Below are positions 1-11,220 of a DNA stretch of 64,000 nucleotides, piece after piece (within the stretch, counting starts at the first letter, position 1; each line of letters begins with the position of its first letter). Source of the stretch: Amorphophallus konjac (taxonomy: Eukaryota > Streptophyta > Magnoliopsida > Alismatales > Araceae); assembly GCA_022559845.1 (NCBI GenBank), contig CM040118.1:240148711-240212710 (forward strand), in the 5' to 3' direction. The notes beneath the pieces were generated by a model, which did no database searches, was not told the origin of the DNA, and saw nothing but the letters and a program-made list of their open reading frames with translations. A program made the translations under genes and the position numbers.

Positions 1-400
1 TGGGCAAGTGTGCTCATTACCAATTTTCCAATATTTTCAGGAGATGGAAGTGATACGAATTCGGATTCGAGTTATACAAGTTGCGGGTCCGAGAGCGAAT
101 GAAAGTCATATCAAAATGAGAGTGAAGACTTAGGAAAGTCAATATTGTTTAGATCGAGTCTTTGTAATTTCCTTTTTCCTTGAGTCTAGTGGATTATTGA
201 AGGTTGAAAAGTTGTTGTATTAGAATATTTTGATTATTAATAAAATAAAGTTGGAGTTTGATTAAACTATTGTGTAATTGCATTCTCATGTGTGATTATC
301 TTGCGCTCTGATCGTTCTTGCTTGCAAGAGACTTACCATGCCGGCCGTTCGTGCTCCCCGAGTTAGTCTTTCGCTGTAAATAAAAGTTCGTGGCGTGACA
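1..400 (+). repeat. 3' end of an LTR-like sequence (partial)
   Basis: This AT-rich stretch ends in GGCGTGACA at 392-400. Its organisation resembles 2960-3326: a TTTTCAGG segment, a serine-codon-like TC-rich patch, a GAGTC-rich stretch, an AATAAAATAAAG-like signal, then a GCGTGACA terminus. Two related but diverged LTR 3' ends are the likely explanation. No gene is visible. The left boundary lies outside the window. Inference rests on the terminal CA and on the resemblance to the second copy only. Confidence 0.45.
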
Positions 401-3326
401 TAAACTCAAGATAGGCCAAAAATGAATAATGCCTCCCCTTAAGGTGCCATTTAATTGAAGACCGCTCAAGTGGGCGCTGATTGATGAATTAACGCCCCTC
501 CTCTGGACGCTATTTTTCTACAGAAGGAAAATGGGAAACCCGTGGCTATGATTGGTTTCAAACTAGGAAACTGGATGCAATCCAGGAAATGATTGATTTA
601 GGAAGGATTAGTACGTAGGAAAGTAATAATCTAATAGGATCCGTACGTGGGAAGTTTTAATCCCGATCAAACTCTAACCCACGATCGATCCTTTACCCTA
701 TAAATACACCCCTTCAGAACACAACTGAGGTTACTGCCTCTAGGTGTTCTATAGTTCTTCCTGTTGTTGTCCCTGCTTCCAACCCTATTGTAGGGAGCAA
801 CGTGTTCCTCCATCCTTTGCACGAACAAGAAGAAACTGCATCTTCTTCTTCCTCTTGCTGGAGAAGCCTGCTGTTGTGCATCCCCCTCTCCTTTCTTCTA
901 GTGCAGGGGAAAGCCCTGTCCGTTGAAGATCTGCTAATCCTATAGAAGCTGCAGTGGTATCTTCTTCCTTTTCATCTTGTTGCTGTAAAGAGACGGCCTC
1001 GTCTCCCTTTGTCTATTAAAAGAGTTGATGTTGCTCAGAAGCTGCATAACAGAGTATCGTGGGGATAAACTACCGTTGCTACTCTTACTCTCTCTACAAA
1101 CTCTTCACGTCAGTCAACCCAAACCAACCCAATCAAGGTAGGTGTTCTCAAGTACAAGCCCAATCTAATAGCTACAAGATCATAAGCATGCATATAGGCT
1201 CGTTAGATTGATTTACGTAGAGCTTGATATGTTTCTGGGAGTTTGGGTAAAATCGCGCCTCCCTCTAGGGCGCTATTTGATATAACGATCGTGCAAACAG
1301 TCGTCAGTTAGCTAGTTAGTTAATAATTACACATGTTTAAAATTTAATAACTGTGAACCATGACATCTAACCTAATGCATGAGTATACTGTTAGATTCAT
1401 ACTATTTTTCTATGTCTGAACATGTCTCTAGTTTCTTGATTGGACATACTTCAAAAATCATGTGTCTATGATTGTACCTGCCCGGTGCATATCATATGAC
1501 AAATAAATAACGACCACCTTCAGGTCTTCAATTGAATGAACGCCCCCACACTCAGGTGCTAATTAGTGATAACCTGTGAACTTTGATCTACGCATGACCT
1601 AATTACATGGATTTTGAAATAACGACATGCACCCTGCCATCAATTTGAGATATGATGCCCCTGACTAGGGCGCTAATTACTGAATTAAAGACTTAAGCCA
1701 AGTCATCATTTACATAATATCTGGAATTGAGAAGTTTTGCAGATTTTAATAAATATGGAACCTGGATATAACGACTGAGTGAACATTCGTTATATATTAA
1801 ACTAGCGACCCTGCCCAGGGCGCTATTTCATGAAATGAAGACGTGATCTAAGGCGTCAATTTACTATTTTCTGGTTTTCCGTGGTTTTTTTATAATCCCT
1901 TTCAGTGGGATATGTATATGGCACTAAATTTCAGTCCGTGAATATAGTCCCACGTTTCTCGGTGTTTTATCGATTACCCCACTATTTCTCGGTGATAGAT
2001 GAACCCTCCGCGGGACATTCCGTTCCATCGGACTGGTGATTTTATCATAGAGACCTCTGTAAGACTCCTCGTAGCCTTGGATTCTCTCAAGGCCGATTGA
2101 GCTGGTTGTACCCTTAAAACCCATGACACTACTTAATTTTCATGTCACTCTAAAGAAACATGGTATACCAGCCCTCATGACATGCTTTTTGGATGCCACG
2201 AGAATATCCTTGAATTAATGGAATGAGAAACCATGCCATTAATATTTCTTAAGAATTATGTGCCATACTTGTGAACACTAATTCTATCTACCTTATCATG
2301 AACAAGAACGAGCGACCATATCTATATGAGCGCTTATTCTTAATGTCGTGGCACCCAATTAGGGGGCCGATTCCGCCTAGTTTTCAACGCGAATCGTGGT
2401 TATACCGTTATTATCGTGGTACGTCCTTACACATCATGTTCAATCCTTGTGATTCTATTCCACTAGATCTACCTTAAAGTTCCTACAAGCTTATTCTTTT
2501 GAAATTCCATATTGGCTATAACTATAGTGGATGTCAAAAGCACATGACCAATGCCTGCGCATATAGGGCCCGATCTGATCATGGGAGGAGCACCCGAAAG
2601 TACTTGTGCCCATGGGAGTTGTAATGATCACGGTGTGGTATTGCACCGAAGTACTCATCGTTCTAGATGACATTCCACAATACAGTACTTGACTTGACTT
2701 GACATGACTTGTGTGACCTGGAATGGGTATTTGTTTACTTGCTTGAAATATGATAGCCAATTCTTGACATGACATGATAGATATACGTGCTTGATCACCT
2801 TGATATATATTTGACATGAACTCTTGGAAGACTTGCTAGTTCGCTCAACTATCTCTTGATATACATTCTCTATTGTCGTTTTACGTGAACATGCATAGCT
2901 ACGTTACATTCATGTAACATGTAATTTACTTAAAGCAAGCTAGCACTTGAGATATAATTCCTACTGAGCGTTCGCTCACCTAGTGTTTTCTCTTATTTTT
3001 CAGGTGAGTCCGATGACGAGACTCAATCGGATGGGGAAAGTCAAGAGTGAAGAGATTAGAGCTATTCCATCTATCCAAGTGTCAACTAGTCTTATCTTTC
3101 TATTTTCTTGAGTCATTCATTGTACTTTTCCTTTTTATTGAGTCCTGGCACTTTTGTTAAGTGGTTGTAATAGAAGTACTTTAAGATTGAGATGGAATAA
3201 AGGATTTGGTTATCTGTACTTTTGCGCACTCTGTCTTTGTGTCGAATACACTAAGGCTCTGATTGATATGATTGATATATAAACTCATCACGCATTCCGG
3301 GTTCCTTCCGCGCTCGGGGCGTGACA
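401..3326 (+). repeat. LTR-type retrotransposon sequence ending against mitochondrial-type DNA
   Basis: The stretch carries a TATA box (698-706) followed by a T/C-rich transcribed-leader-like region, and it ends in CGCTCGGGGCGTGACA at 3311-3326. That terminus is of a type common at plant gypsy LTR 3' ends. Directly after it the base composition and style become those of the mitochondrial segment. Short imperfect inverted motifs (GCGCC..AGGGCGCTA-like) recur between about 430 and 1850. No long reading frame is present. The 5' end of the LTR and its TSD are not identifiable, so family and age are unknown. Confidence 0.5.
698..706 (+). promoter_or_regulatory. TATA box in LTR-like sequence
   Basis: CTATAAATA lies in a GC-poor stretch just upstream of an ACACCCC leader. 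The arrangement matches the TATA box of the Tat element LTR at 7743. It is a nuclear-type Pol II core promoter, not a mitochondrial promoter motif. Confidence 0.55.
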
Positions 3327-6300
3327 CGCCCTGTATAGACGAATACTTCTTTATGGATGCTCCTCGTTGCACCTTCAGATGCAACAAGTGCCATGTTGTG
3401 TTCACTCCTTTAGGGAAGATGAAGAGGTATTACGACTTACTCCAAGCCGAGCGTAATTAGGTGCAATAAAAGAATATGCTCTTTCGACAGAGAAGTGAAC
3501 GACTCCGATCTGCAGATGTTTTAGGGGTGCTAGCGAAGTGAATTAACTAAAAGGCATCGGTTGACTCAATTTCTAAGAGCAGAGCAGGGGAAGAAGCGCC
3601 TTTTGGCATCCTTTCTTTTCTATAAGTCAGAAGTAGGGTTGGTTTGGACAGTGCGCTTAGCTATTGATACCGCCCACCCCAATATGCAACAAGAAGCCCT
3701 CTCGAAAGAAAGAATCAAATACTATGCTACGGGCCTCAAATGCAACATCTATTTAAACTAATCCAGATTATATTTATGCCTTCACTCAATAGAAAGTTGA
3801 GCTTCACCCGGAGTAATCAAAGCCCCTTCTTTCCTCTTTTTTTTTTGATATGGGGAGAATGCATTGGACTGAAAGCTGACAGCAAGCATTCCTTTAGTTC
3901 CATTCGTTCGATTTAGAAAGGCTCTAAAGCGACCCTGGCGTTTCTCACCTTGGGCTTGAGCCTGGTATTTCTCTAATTCTCTATAGATAATTAGATCACC
4001 TGTGCGTGATCTAATTAATAGAATAGCTTCACTAAGACTAGGTCGATATTCTATAGCAACTGTTGGACCATTCCATTCATTGTCTTCTCTCCTCAAACGA
4101 AAGGTCCGGAAGGGAATTTGTAACTCACTTTCTTTTTTTAGTTCAAAGAGGAGTATAGGGGTAGTATTACGACCTGGTGGAAAAAGATCTTAAATGGCAA
4201 TGGCTTTTGTTTTTGTTATAAATTTTGTCACTTTATTAGCCTTCTCGGTGGTCGTTAGCAGCTGCTTTTCACAAGCCATTCCCGCTGCTGTCGTCAATGG
4301 TAGAACTCCTCGGGCATCCGTCCGTTCTTGCTTCTGGAGTTAAGGACTTAGTCTCGTAGACCGATTATTTTTAGTACCTGCTTCAATCGCTTGAATGGGC
4401 TTCAAAGCTCGTATAAAGATCGAAAAATGGGCCAGCATAATAGCTCGCCTCCCCTTCAATGTGCAAGATTGAAAAATTCTGTATCAGCTTCATCGACTGA
4501 TGGTGTTGAAGTAGCGGTTGAATTGTCCATTTCAATTTTTTTAATGGAAGTTGGGAGTTCAGGAAGCTCGCTCTCCCCTAATTGGGTATCCTCGGCCAAA
4601 GAAAAGATAGAAATTTATTGATTAGAGCAGTATCCCGGGTTACTCCCCAAAAACTGGCTCAATGGCAATGCTTGGTGCATTTAGGCTTAGCATTGGCTCA
4701 AGCCGCCCTGGGATGAAGTCGCTGGTCCTTAGGGCCAGGAGTGAAGCAGTCTGGTTTGATAGACCATATCTCCTTGTTTTTTTATTGTTATTTTCTTTTT
4801 CATGAGGTATTGCCTGGTGTGAACTCCGAAAGGAAAGAGGCTAAACTATCCCATCCCATCTCATCTCGATCTGATCTCCCCTCCCTTTCCGGCTTATCTT
4901 GGCTTCAAAGCTAAATGCAGCCATTTCTCACAAAACCATCAAAGCAAATGAAAGAGATTCAAAAGACCTGGTGAAATGAAAGCCTTCAGGCCAGAAAGAA
5001 GAAAGTAAAGAAGTCCAGGAGCAGGCGATCTTGCTAAGAGCTCCTATTCCTCTGCACCCGAAAGAAGCAGATTCGTTCACAGGATTTTTGCTAACAGAAA
5101 AGAAAGAGCTGCGCCCTTTTAGCCGGCAAAGCCTTTCTTTGAAGTAGACTAGTTGAACAAGAGGAATGAATGGAATCACCCTCGGCTCTGGAGCTGGCTT
5201 AAGCCATGCCCGTACCACCAAAAGCACTTATTCTGACAACAGTGGCAACAACGGCAACAGCAGATAAGAGAACACCGCTACGCGCCTCTATAGCAATTCA
5301 TTTTCTTGTTCACAGAGCTTATTCTGATTCAACAAGGAGCAATTCGTGTGACAACAGAAGGATCGGGAATCGCTTTATTTTATTTAGCCTGGGGCTGGGT
5401 TTGAACCCCTAAATCCATTTACGCGGGTGTGCACTCAACTCAAACTCAAAAAATAAGTGAATCAAGAAGTGACTTCGCTAGGCTAGCCTTGTTAGTTAAG
5501 AGTTATGTTATCCCCTAACGCCAGGGAGAGCAGTCCAATATCTGCCATTATTCTTTCCTTCAACAAAAGCAGAAGCAGACGGGATATTGAAATAAGATAT
5601 AGCAAAAAAGAAGGAAAGTCAGTACCACCACTGCTACTCCTACTCCAACTAGTACAGCTAGCGCCTCGAACGAATCACATGCTGACCCCGGACTGACTCC
5701 AGGACCAAGACCTACTGCCCTTACGAGAACAGATGCGGATGAACTAGCTTAGCTGCTCGGATAAAGGCTTTCCTGGAATAAAGTTGAATACTACTTATAA
5801 GTAAAGATATGCTCGTCGTCCTTCCCACACTATATGGAATAGGACGGGGATGAACTCAAAAATCTTTCGCCCTACTTAAAAGTCAGGGAAAAGAGCTAAC
5901 TGTATTATTACTGCTAGCAATTAATCATTACAGCTTTGTTGGGTGATTCTATAGTCTTTGAGCCTAAATTGAATCTTGACTATTGGTATAGAGCCATACA
6001 GAATGGTCGTAGAGTGATCTGATCTTTCTTTTTTTTCCGATTGCTTCTTTTGCTTTGACATCCAAGATATGAACAAACAAAGGAAGGGGAAAATAGCTCT
6101 CTTCTTCCCATCTACTCTATATAAGGATAAAGTCAGTGTGTGAGTCGAGTTCAGAGGAGCATAAGCCTAAACAAAAAGGCCTTCTATGGCTAATTCCTCG
6201 CTTTGCGGATCGTTCCTTTTCTTTTCGCTGGGAACTCCAAAATCGATGAATCTTAGCCTGGCGCCACTCTATTCTAGCAAGGTCTTGGCTGATCTTCCTA

Positions 6301-6962
6301 GCCTCTCCTCTTAGCTTACCTTGGCTTCGGGTTCGGATCACATAAATTTGACTAGGCGAATAGAATTCCAAAGAAAGAGCACATCGATTTTTGCCAGACA
6401 AGACTATTCTTTTTTTCCAGTCATTTATGATGCACCAACCACCAGTAGCATTTCAACCAAACCAGGTTTCCCGAGCAAAAGCAGCACCCTTGAATTGATT
6501 TATCAATCACACGTGGATAGGGACAAAAGCCTGGACGATAGAGGGCGTAGCGTGGCGGAGGTGGTTGATCACCCTTATCCGGTTCACCGAGAACCCATTG
6601 ATCCATAACTGGTTCAAGGGGCAGATCCGGGATAATCATTTGTTCCATAGCCTTAAATAGTTAGCTACTTTTGCCAATTAATCATTCTCAGATGTACTAG
6701 CACTAGCAGGCACAGGCAACTCAAAAAATCTCTCTTCTACTAATATGAGAATTCGGCTCTTTCAGACCCTCGCTCGGAAATGTTTTTTTTCTATTTGGGT
6801 TGCGCCCCACCAAATCCAATTCTATTTTTGTAGGTGAAGGGAGTACAACTGCTCTACTGATAGTTCAGTCGGAACTCAATCTGGCTTTCGGCTCCTATTC
6901 CCGCCGTTGTTATCAGCATCAGAAGTAGATAACTATTGACTATTAAGGGGGGAATCGACGCC
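3327..6962. other. Mitochondrial-type intergenic DNA, left segment
   Basis: This is a 3.6-kb stretch with the even base composition and short scrambled frames typical of angiosperm mitochondrial spacer. Frames up to about 104 codons occur (for example 3782-4096 minus and 6421-6648 minus), but I recognise none of them and none shows a clear conserved motif. No tRNA, rRNA or known mitochondrial exon was identified by eye. The segment stops at the TSD of the giant Tat element, and its original right-hand neighbour is the DNA now at 39084. Confidence 0.6.
6958..6962 (+). repeat. Target-site duplication, left copy (ACGCC)
   Basis: The five bases ACGCC directly precede the TG of the 5' LTR. They recur as ACGCC at 39079-39083, directly after the CA of the 3' LTR. 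A 5-bp TSD is standard for Ty3/gypsy integration. Confidence 0.93.
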
Positions 6963-7222
6963 TGTAGACACGCCATTCCTGACGTCTCCTGAGAAAGTCT
7001 CATATTACTATACGACGCCCCGCGACGGCTTACACATTTCGAATCTGTTAAGTGCTTCCTTTTCTTGGGTCTTCTTCTACCTTTTTGGGCATCCGGAATC
7101 GTCTCGTCACGGCATTCGGACGGCATCAACACCAGTCGGACGCATCAGAGGTTCCGAAACCAGGAAGGGTGTCTGCCGGGCGGCCGCCAACGCCTGAACT
7201 GAGGACCCGGGTGGGTCTTTAT

Positions 7223-7728
7223 GGGGGCGTCCAGGCCCCTAGACGCCCCCCTTCTTTTAATTTATTTTTCAAAGCCCAAAACCAAATAAAAAATAATATA
7301 TTAATGGAGGCGTCCAGGCCCCTGGACGCCTCCATAAAAACAAATATAAAAAATATAAAATGCCAGCTTTGGCATAAAAACAAAATAAAAATATAATATA
7401 TTTTCGTGGAGGTGTCCAGGACCCTCGACGCCTCCATCAACTCACTCACGGGGCGCCGCCCACCGAACGACGGTTTGTCGTATGTGAAAGAATCCAAATT
7501 GTGGAGACGTCCAGCTGGCTGGACGCGCCCATTTCGAAATCACGGGTCGCCGCTACAAAGCCACGCGTTGTGCCAAACCGCGTGCGTCTTTCGGTGGAGT
7601 TCGGTGGATGTTATAGAGGCATCCGGGACCCTGGACGCCCCCAATAAAATATTCAAAAAAAATGAATAAAAATAGAATAAAATATTACTTCAACCCTGAT
7701 GGAGGTGTCCAGGGTCCTGGACGCCTCC
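7223..7728 (+). repeat. Six palindromes GGCGTCCAGG..CCTGGACGCC in U3
   Basis: Near-perfect inverted repeats of about 30 bp lie at about 7223, 7305, 7409, 7500, 7616 and 7699. AT-rich spacers of about 75-110 bp separate them. The copy at 7305-7334 has 14-bp perfect arms around a 2-base centre. Several others have one to three arm mismatches. Each could form a GC-rich hairpin, or present two half-sites to a dimeric DNA-binding protein. The same family recurs in the 3' LTR and inside the element. Confidence 0.85.
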
Positions 7729-7742
7729 ACCCTCCGGAGCCC

Positions 7743-7750
7743 TATAAATA
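7743..7750 (+). promoter_or_regulatory. TATA box of the 5' LTR
   Basis: TATAAATA occurs in the context CCCTATAAATAGAGGCCC and is conserved at 37805-37812 in the 3' LTR. It is followed by a GC-rich segment suited to be the start of R. It places the palindromes in U3 and the tandem units downstream of transcription start. Confidence 0.75.
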
Positions 7751-8379
7751 GAGGCCCACCCCCTCAGTTCTGGGAGAGCTTCGAAGAGATCCGATAGGCT
7801 GCCGGAGCCCAGAGGCTACCGGAGTCATTTCTAACCCGTGGGGTCTTTTGTAGGTGGAGGTTCTGCCGGCTTCTCGGGTGCCCACGCTCGCGAGAGGAAG
7901 GTCGTCTTCATCCACCGCGCTTCCACGTCGTCCCTACGCTGCCGGAGCTCCGCCGAATTTCACCATCGGCACATCCAATAAGCCAATCCTTTCCTTTTCT
8001 TCGTAGTTCTTTTGCATTCATCATCTCGCATCCTCTATCCCCCTTCATAAGGGCGCCTCTTCTTATATACTTCTTGCATCCATCATCTCATTTTCCTCCT
8101 ACTCGAGTCCGAGAGGGGTTTAAAAGATAACACCAACCAGGTGTGTGTCTTGCCATCATTTCGTTATTTTTATCGCAAGGATTTGAATACTACACCTTCA
8201 TCTTTCTAATCCACTCGTTACTTGTTTGTCGTTGTTTTGCAAGGGTACCCAAGGAAAGCCCTCTCCATCGGCCGGCCGAAGGGGGAGGAAGAAGCAACCC
8301 GCCATCTCCCGCTCTTGAGGTAGGCGCGATCACTTTCTTTATTTTGGGGTCTTTTGGCCCATGGCGATCACATTTTGTT

Positions 8380-8770
8380 CTCGAGGCCGCGGCGAGTCAC
8401 TTCCCCAATGGCCGTTTAAATTCCCGTTCTTATATGTTATATTCTTATATATTCATATTCTCGAGGCCGCGGCGAGTCACTTCCCCAATGGCCGTTTAAA
8501 TTCCCGCTCTTATATTCTCTTTATATTTTGTTATATTCTTATCTATTCATATTCTCGAGGCCGTGGTGAGTCACTTCCCCAATGGCCGTTTAAATTCCCG
8601 CTCTTTATATTCTCCTTATATTCTGTTATATTCTTATCTGCTCATATTCTCGAGGCCGCGGCGAGTCACTTCCCCAATGGCCGTTTCAATTCTTGCTATT
8701 TAATTTCTGCACCATTCCCATCCCCCCGAGACCGTGGCGAGTCACTTCCCGCTATGGCCGTTTAACCCCC
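8380..8770 (+). repeat. Tandem units in the LTR (five copies)
   Basis: Each unit starts with CTCGAGGCCGCGGCGAGTCA and continues through CTTCCCCAATGGCCGTTT, then an AT-rich tail. Units start near 8382, 8460, 8554, 8650 and 8728. The last is the most diverged. The 3' LTR carries six. Confidence 0.85.
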
Positions 8771-8930
8771 ATATCTTGCTATATTACATTTGTCCCGCTC
8801 GCCCCGCCGGAGCAATCTCTCGTGGTGGCCCCTTCTCTTTTCTTTTATTTCTGTGTTGCTGCAAACAAAATGGAGCCCGCGCGCTCCGCGTCTTTTTCGC
8901 TCCCCGAACCGCATGACGTCGCTCACAGAT

Positions 8931-8950
8931 TGGCGATCACGGTGGGACCT
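8931..8950 (+). other. Primer-binding site of the Tat element (tRNA-Arg-like)
   Basis: TGGCGATCACGGTGGGACCT begins three bases after the 5' LTR end. It resembles the TGGCGAC..GTGGGGACC type primer sites reported for Ogre/Tat elements (complementary to tRNA-Arg). It is not the initiator-Met type used by the other two elements in this window. Confidence 0.6.
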
Positions 8951-9516
8951 CTACTGCTTCCTTTTGGCTACCCTTGCAAGTTCGGCACCGTCCGTGCCTC
9001 TCCACCTTGGCGCCCTCGCGCGCCCCCGTTGTGCTCACGGTAGCACTATCAATTTGATTGGTTGGGTGTTTATTATATATTTTTTATTTCTGTTGTTTTC
9101 TTACTCTATATCTTGTCAGCATTCCATTGCATACATCCATCCCTCTTTTATATCCTTTTTCATTTTTTCTAAGGATCACCCTTTCCCGGTGAAGGAAGGA
9201 CTCTCCGTTTGAGAATTCCTCTCAACGGACTAGAATCTCCTCCACTGGGACCTCCGTAAGTCCCCGACATCGAAGAATCTCCTCTTCGTTCACTGGGCTG
9301 GTTGTACCATTGAAGTTCCCCGGAGTTAGTCATCCCATTCGTGGTGAGACGAGAGACCCTAGCTGACACGGCGGTGAAACAAAAATAAACTAGGGTCCCT
9401 ATTTTGTGTGAACTTCGGATCTCGCTAAAAACAAAAAAATCATCAAAATCAAAACACAAAAAAAGGCGTAAAGGCATCCACTTGTTTGATAATCTCTGCT
9501 ACCTACTTGCTAGTGT
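8951..9516 (+). other. Untranslated leader between primer-binding site and gag
   Basis: The leader is about 565 bp of low coding potential. It has an A-rich stretch with AAAAAAATCATC-like runs just upstream of the gag start. Ogre elements often carry an extra ORF1 before gag. None of useful length is seen here, so this element is closer to Tat forms lacking ORF1, or has lost it. Confidence 0.5.
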
Positions 9517-11220
9517 ATGTTTTTGCGTTCTGGGAAAACTGTGAGCATGGCTCACGAGTCTTTTGAGGAGAACCACCCTAGTCGTGGTTTGTCAGCCGAC
9601 CCGCGAGTCTATGCTATGGACTCGGGTCCCTCTCATGAGCCCTCGCATGAGGTGCAGGTTATTGCCGGGGACACATCCCCACCACAGGATATCTCTTCCT
9701 TACTGGGCGTCCTCGCCAACACGGAGCTTACCTCTGAACAGCTCCGGGCCTTCCAGGCCATTCTGAAGGGGAAATCTGTTTCCCCCACGCCCCAGGAATC
9801 AACTCCGGCCATCGCACCTCTCCAAGAGTCCGTGCAGGCCATTCCATCTCCTTCATTGGCGCAAGCCATCCAGTCTCCCTCGCTTCAAGGACAAGCGAGC
9901 CAACAACCACCCTCATTCCAGTTCCCGTCACAATCTCAAACTCCCGTTGTTCCCCACATACCGCTTCAGCCGGGGCCGACTGTCGGCGGTCCGACAGCTC
10001 CCTCTCATTCGGGGTTCCCCCCTCAAGTCTCCGGGAGACAGTTTCTCCCCCAGTGGCAAGTGCCACCTTCACCTCCAGAGGAGCTCGCCCAATCGCTCCT
10101 CAATAGGTTCAATCGCATGGACGAGCAGTTTCAAAATCTGAGAAGGATGGTGGACGTGAAAGCCACCCCGGAGGTTGCTTTGCCAATCCTTCCCGTCATT
10201 CATCTTCCTCCCTCCGAAATGCCCACGTACCGCAGATACAATGGTACCGGCAACCCCTTCATTCACCTCAAGGATTTCATGTATGAGTCCTCCTATTGGC
10301 AAAACGATCAGAGGTCCCTGGCATACCTCTTTCGGAGATCATTGGATGGTCCCGCGCTTGAGTGGTTCTATTCCTTGGAGCCCCGCGAGGCCGAGAATTT
10401 TGAAATAGTCCAGAGAAGGTTCTTGCAGAAATATAGGGATAGGGTCGGTCCCTCACTCTCCATTACCGACCTAGTGGCCGAAAAGATGAAGCCCGACGAA
10501 GATTTTGTCCGCTATGCTGATAGATGGAGGTCTCTGGCGGAAAGAATAAGGGATACCCTCTCCGAGCCCGAACAAGTGAAGATGATTGTGTCTAATGCAA
10601 CCCCACAGTTCAGACACGTCCTGGCCATGAATAAACTTACTACAATGGAGGAACTCTATGAAAGGGCCCGGTACATCCAAACCCAGTTAAAAGACTCCCC
10701 CATTATGAACATGTTTGAGTCACCGAAGCCCAAAGTGGTCAGAAAGACAGGCGCTGGTGTCCCGGGCGGAGCCACAGAAGGGGTCGTGACAAATGAGCAA
10801 GTGGGTGCGGTCAACAATGCCAACTATGCAGTCAACCCAAGGCCTCCACAAATGCCCCGACTTCCCCTCCAACCAGGTCCTTTCCCTCTTCGTCCTCCAC
10901 CCCAAAATAATCCACCCCAGGATAATATGCCTCCATTACGTCAACCCCAGCAACAACAACCACAACCTCAGCAACAACAACCACCGCTTCAGTACAACCA
11001 AGTTCCACCCCCGGGGAACTATGGTCCCCAACAGCAACAAAGGAGGCCGGTCGGTCCCAAGAGAGCCTACTATCCACCATTGCCAGAAACCTTAGCAGAC
11101 ATTTTTAATGCCCTCATGGCATCAAACCAACTCGCCCTACCCAGAGAAAGGCCCGTGTGGCCCCCAATGTTGATACCTCCAAATACTGCGTCTACCACAG
11201 GCAGCCAGGACACACAGTAG
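9517..11220 (+). CDS. gag: Tat element gag (capsid/nucleocapsid), frameshifted at its 3' end
   Basis: This is the structural protein that would package the element RNA. The N-terminal 200 residues are Pro/Gln/Ser-rich. A retrotransposon gag domain covers roughly residues 235-390, with the signature region YNGTGNPFIHLKDF, then LEWFYSLEP and the RFLQKYRD block. A Pro/Gln-rich tail follows. The zinc-knuckle-like motif expected at the end of gag (C..H..GH..C) lies not in this frame but in the overlapping frame from 11157. A single frameshift in the 64-base overlap therefore probably splits an ancestral gag-pro. The start chosen is the first ATG after the A-rich leader. Decay is a simpler explanation than programmed frameshifting, because other lesions follow downstream. 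Confidence 0.88.
   Translation: MFLRSGKTVSMAHESFEENHPSRGLSADPRVYAMDSGPSHEPSHEVQVIAGDTSPPQDISSLLGVLANTELTSEQLRAFQAILKGKSVSPTPQESTPAIAPLQESVQAIPSPSLAQAIQSPSLQGQASQQPPSFQFPSQSQTPVVPHIPLQPGPTVGGPTAPSHSGFPPQVSGRQFLPQWQVPPSPPEELAQSLLNRFNRMDEQFQNLRRMVDVKATPEVALPILPVIHLPPSEMPTYRRYNGTGNPFIHLKDFMYESSYWQNDQRSLAYLFRRSLDGPALEWFYSLEPREAENFEIVQRRFLQKYRDRVGPSLSITDLVAEKMKPDEDFVRYADRWRSLAERIRDTLSEPEQVKMIVSNATPQFRHVLAMNKLTTMEELYERARYIQTQLKDSPIMNMFESPKPKVVRKTGAGVPGGATEGVVTNEQVGAVNNANYAVNPRPPQMPRLPLQPGPFPLRPPPQNNPPQDNMPPLRQPQQQQPQPQQQQPPLQYNQVPPPGNYGPQQQQRRPVGPKRAYYPPLPETLADIFNALMASNQLALPRERPVWPPMLIPPNTASTTGSQDTQ

Larger units (their letters stand above)
6963..8927 (+). repeat. 5' LTR of the Tat element (1965 bp)
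   Basis: The LTR begins TGTAGACACG and ends CGCTCACA, and it matches 37026-39078 closely from end to end. U3 contains six GGCGTCCAGG palindromes (7223-7728) and a TATA box at 7743. The downstream part holds five copies of a tandem unit of about 90 bp. The 3' LTR has six copies, which accounts for most of the 88-bp length difference. Confidence 0.95.

Noticed and set aside
3782..4096. A 104-codon minus-strand frame as a possible mitochondrial ribosomal protein
   Set aside because: No block matches any plant mitochondrial ribosomal protein I can recall, so it was left as an unassigned frame in the spacer.
8380..8770. Regular repeats with unique-looking spacers, superficially CRISPR-like
   Set aside because: The repeats are inside an LTR, their spacers are similar to each other, the units are duplicated in the other LTR, and the context is plant DNA.
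8143..9212. Overlapping plus-strand frames of 116-140 codons in the LTR and leader
   Set aside because: They are by-products of the tandem units and AT-poor LTR sequence. The 'proteins' repeat the same peptide in different frames and have no domain.
11157..11220. Programmed ribosomal frameshift between gag and protease frames
   Set aside because: No slippery heptamer or downstream structure is evident, and other frameshifts and stops in pol show general decay.
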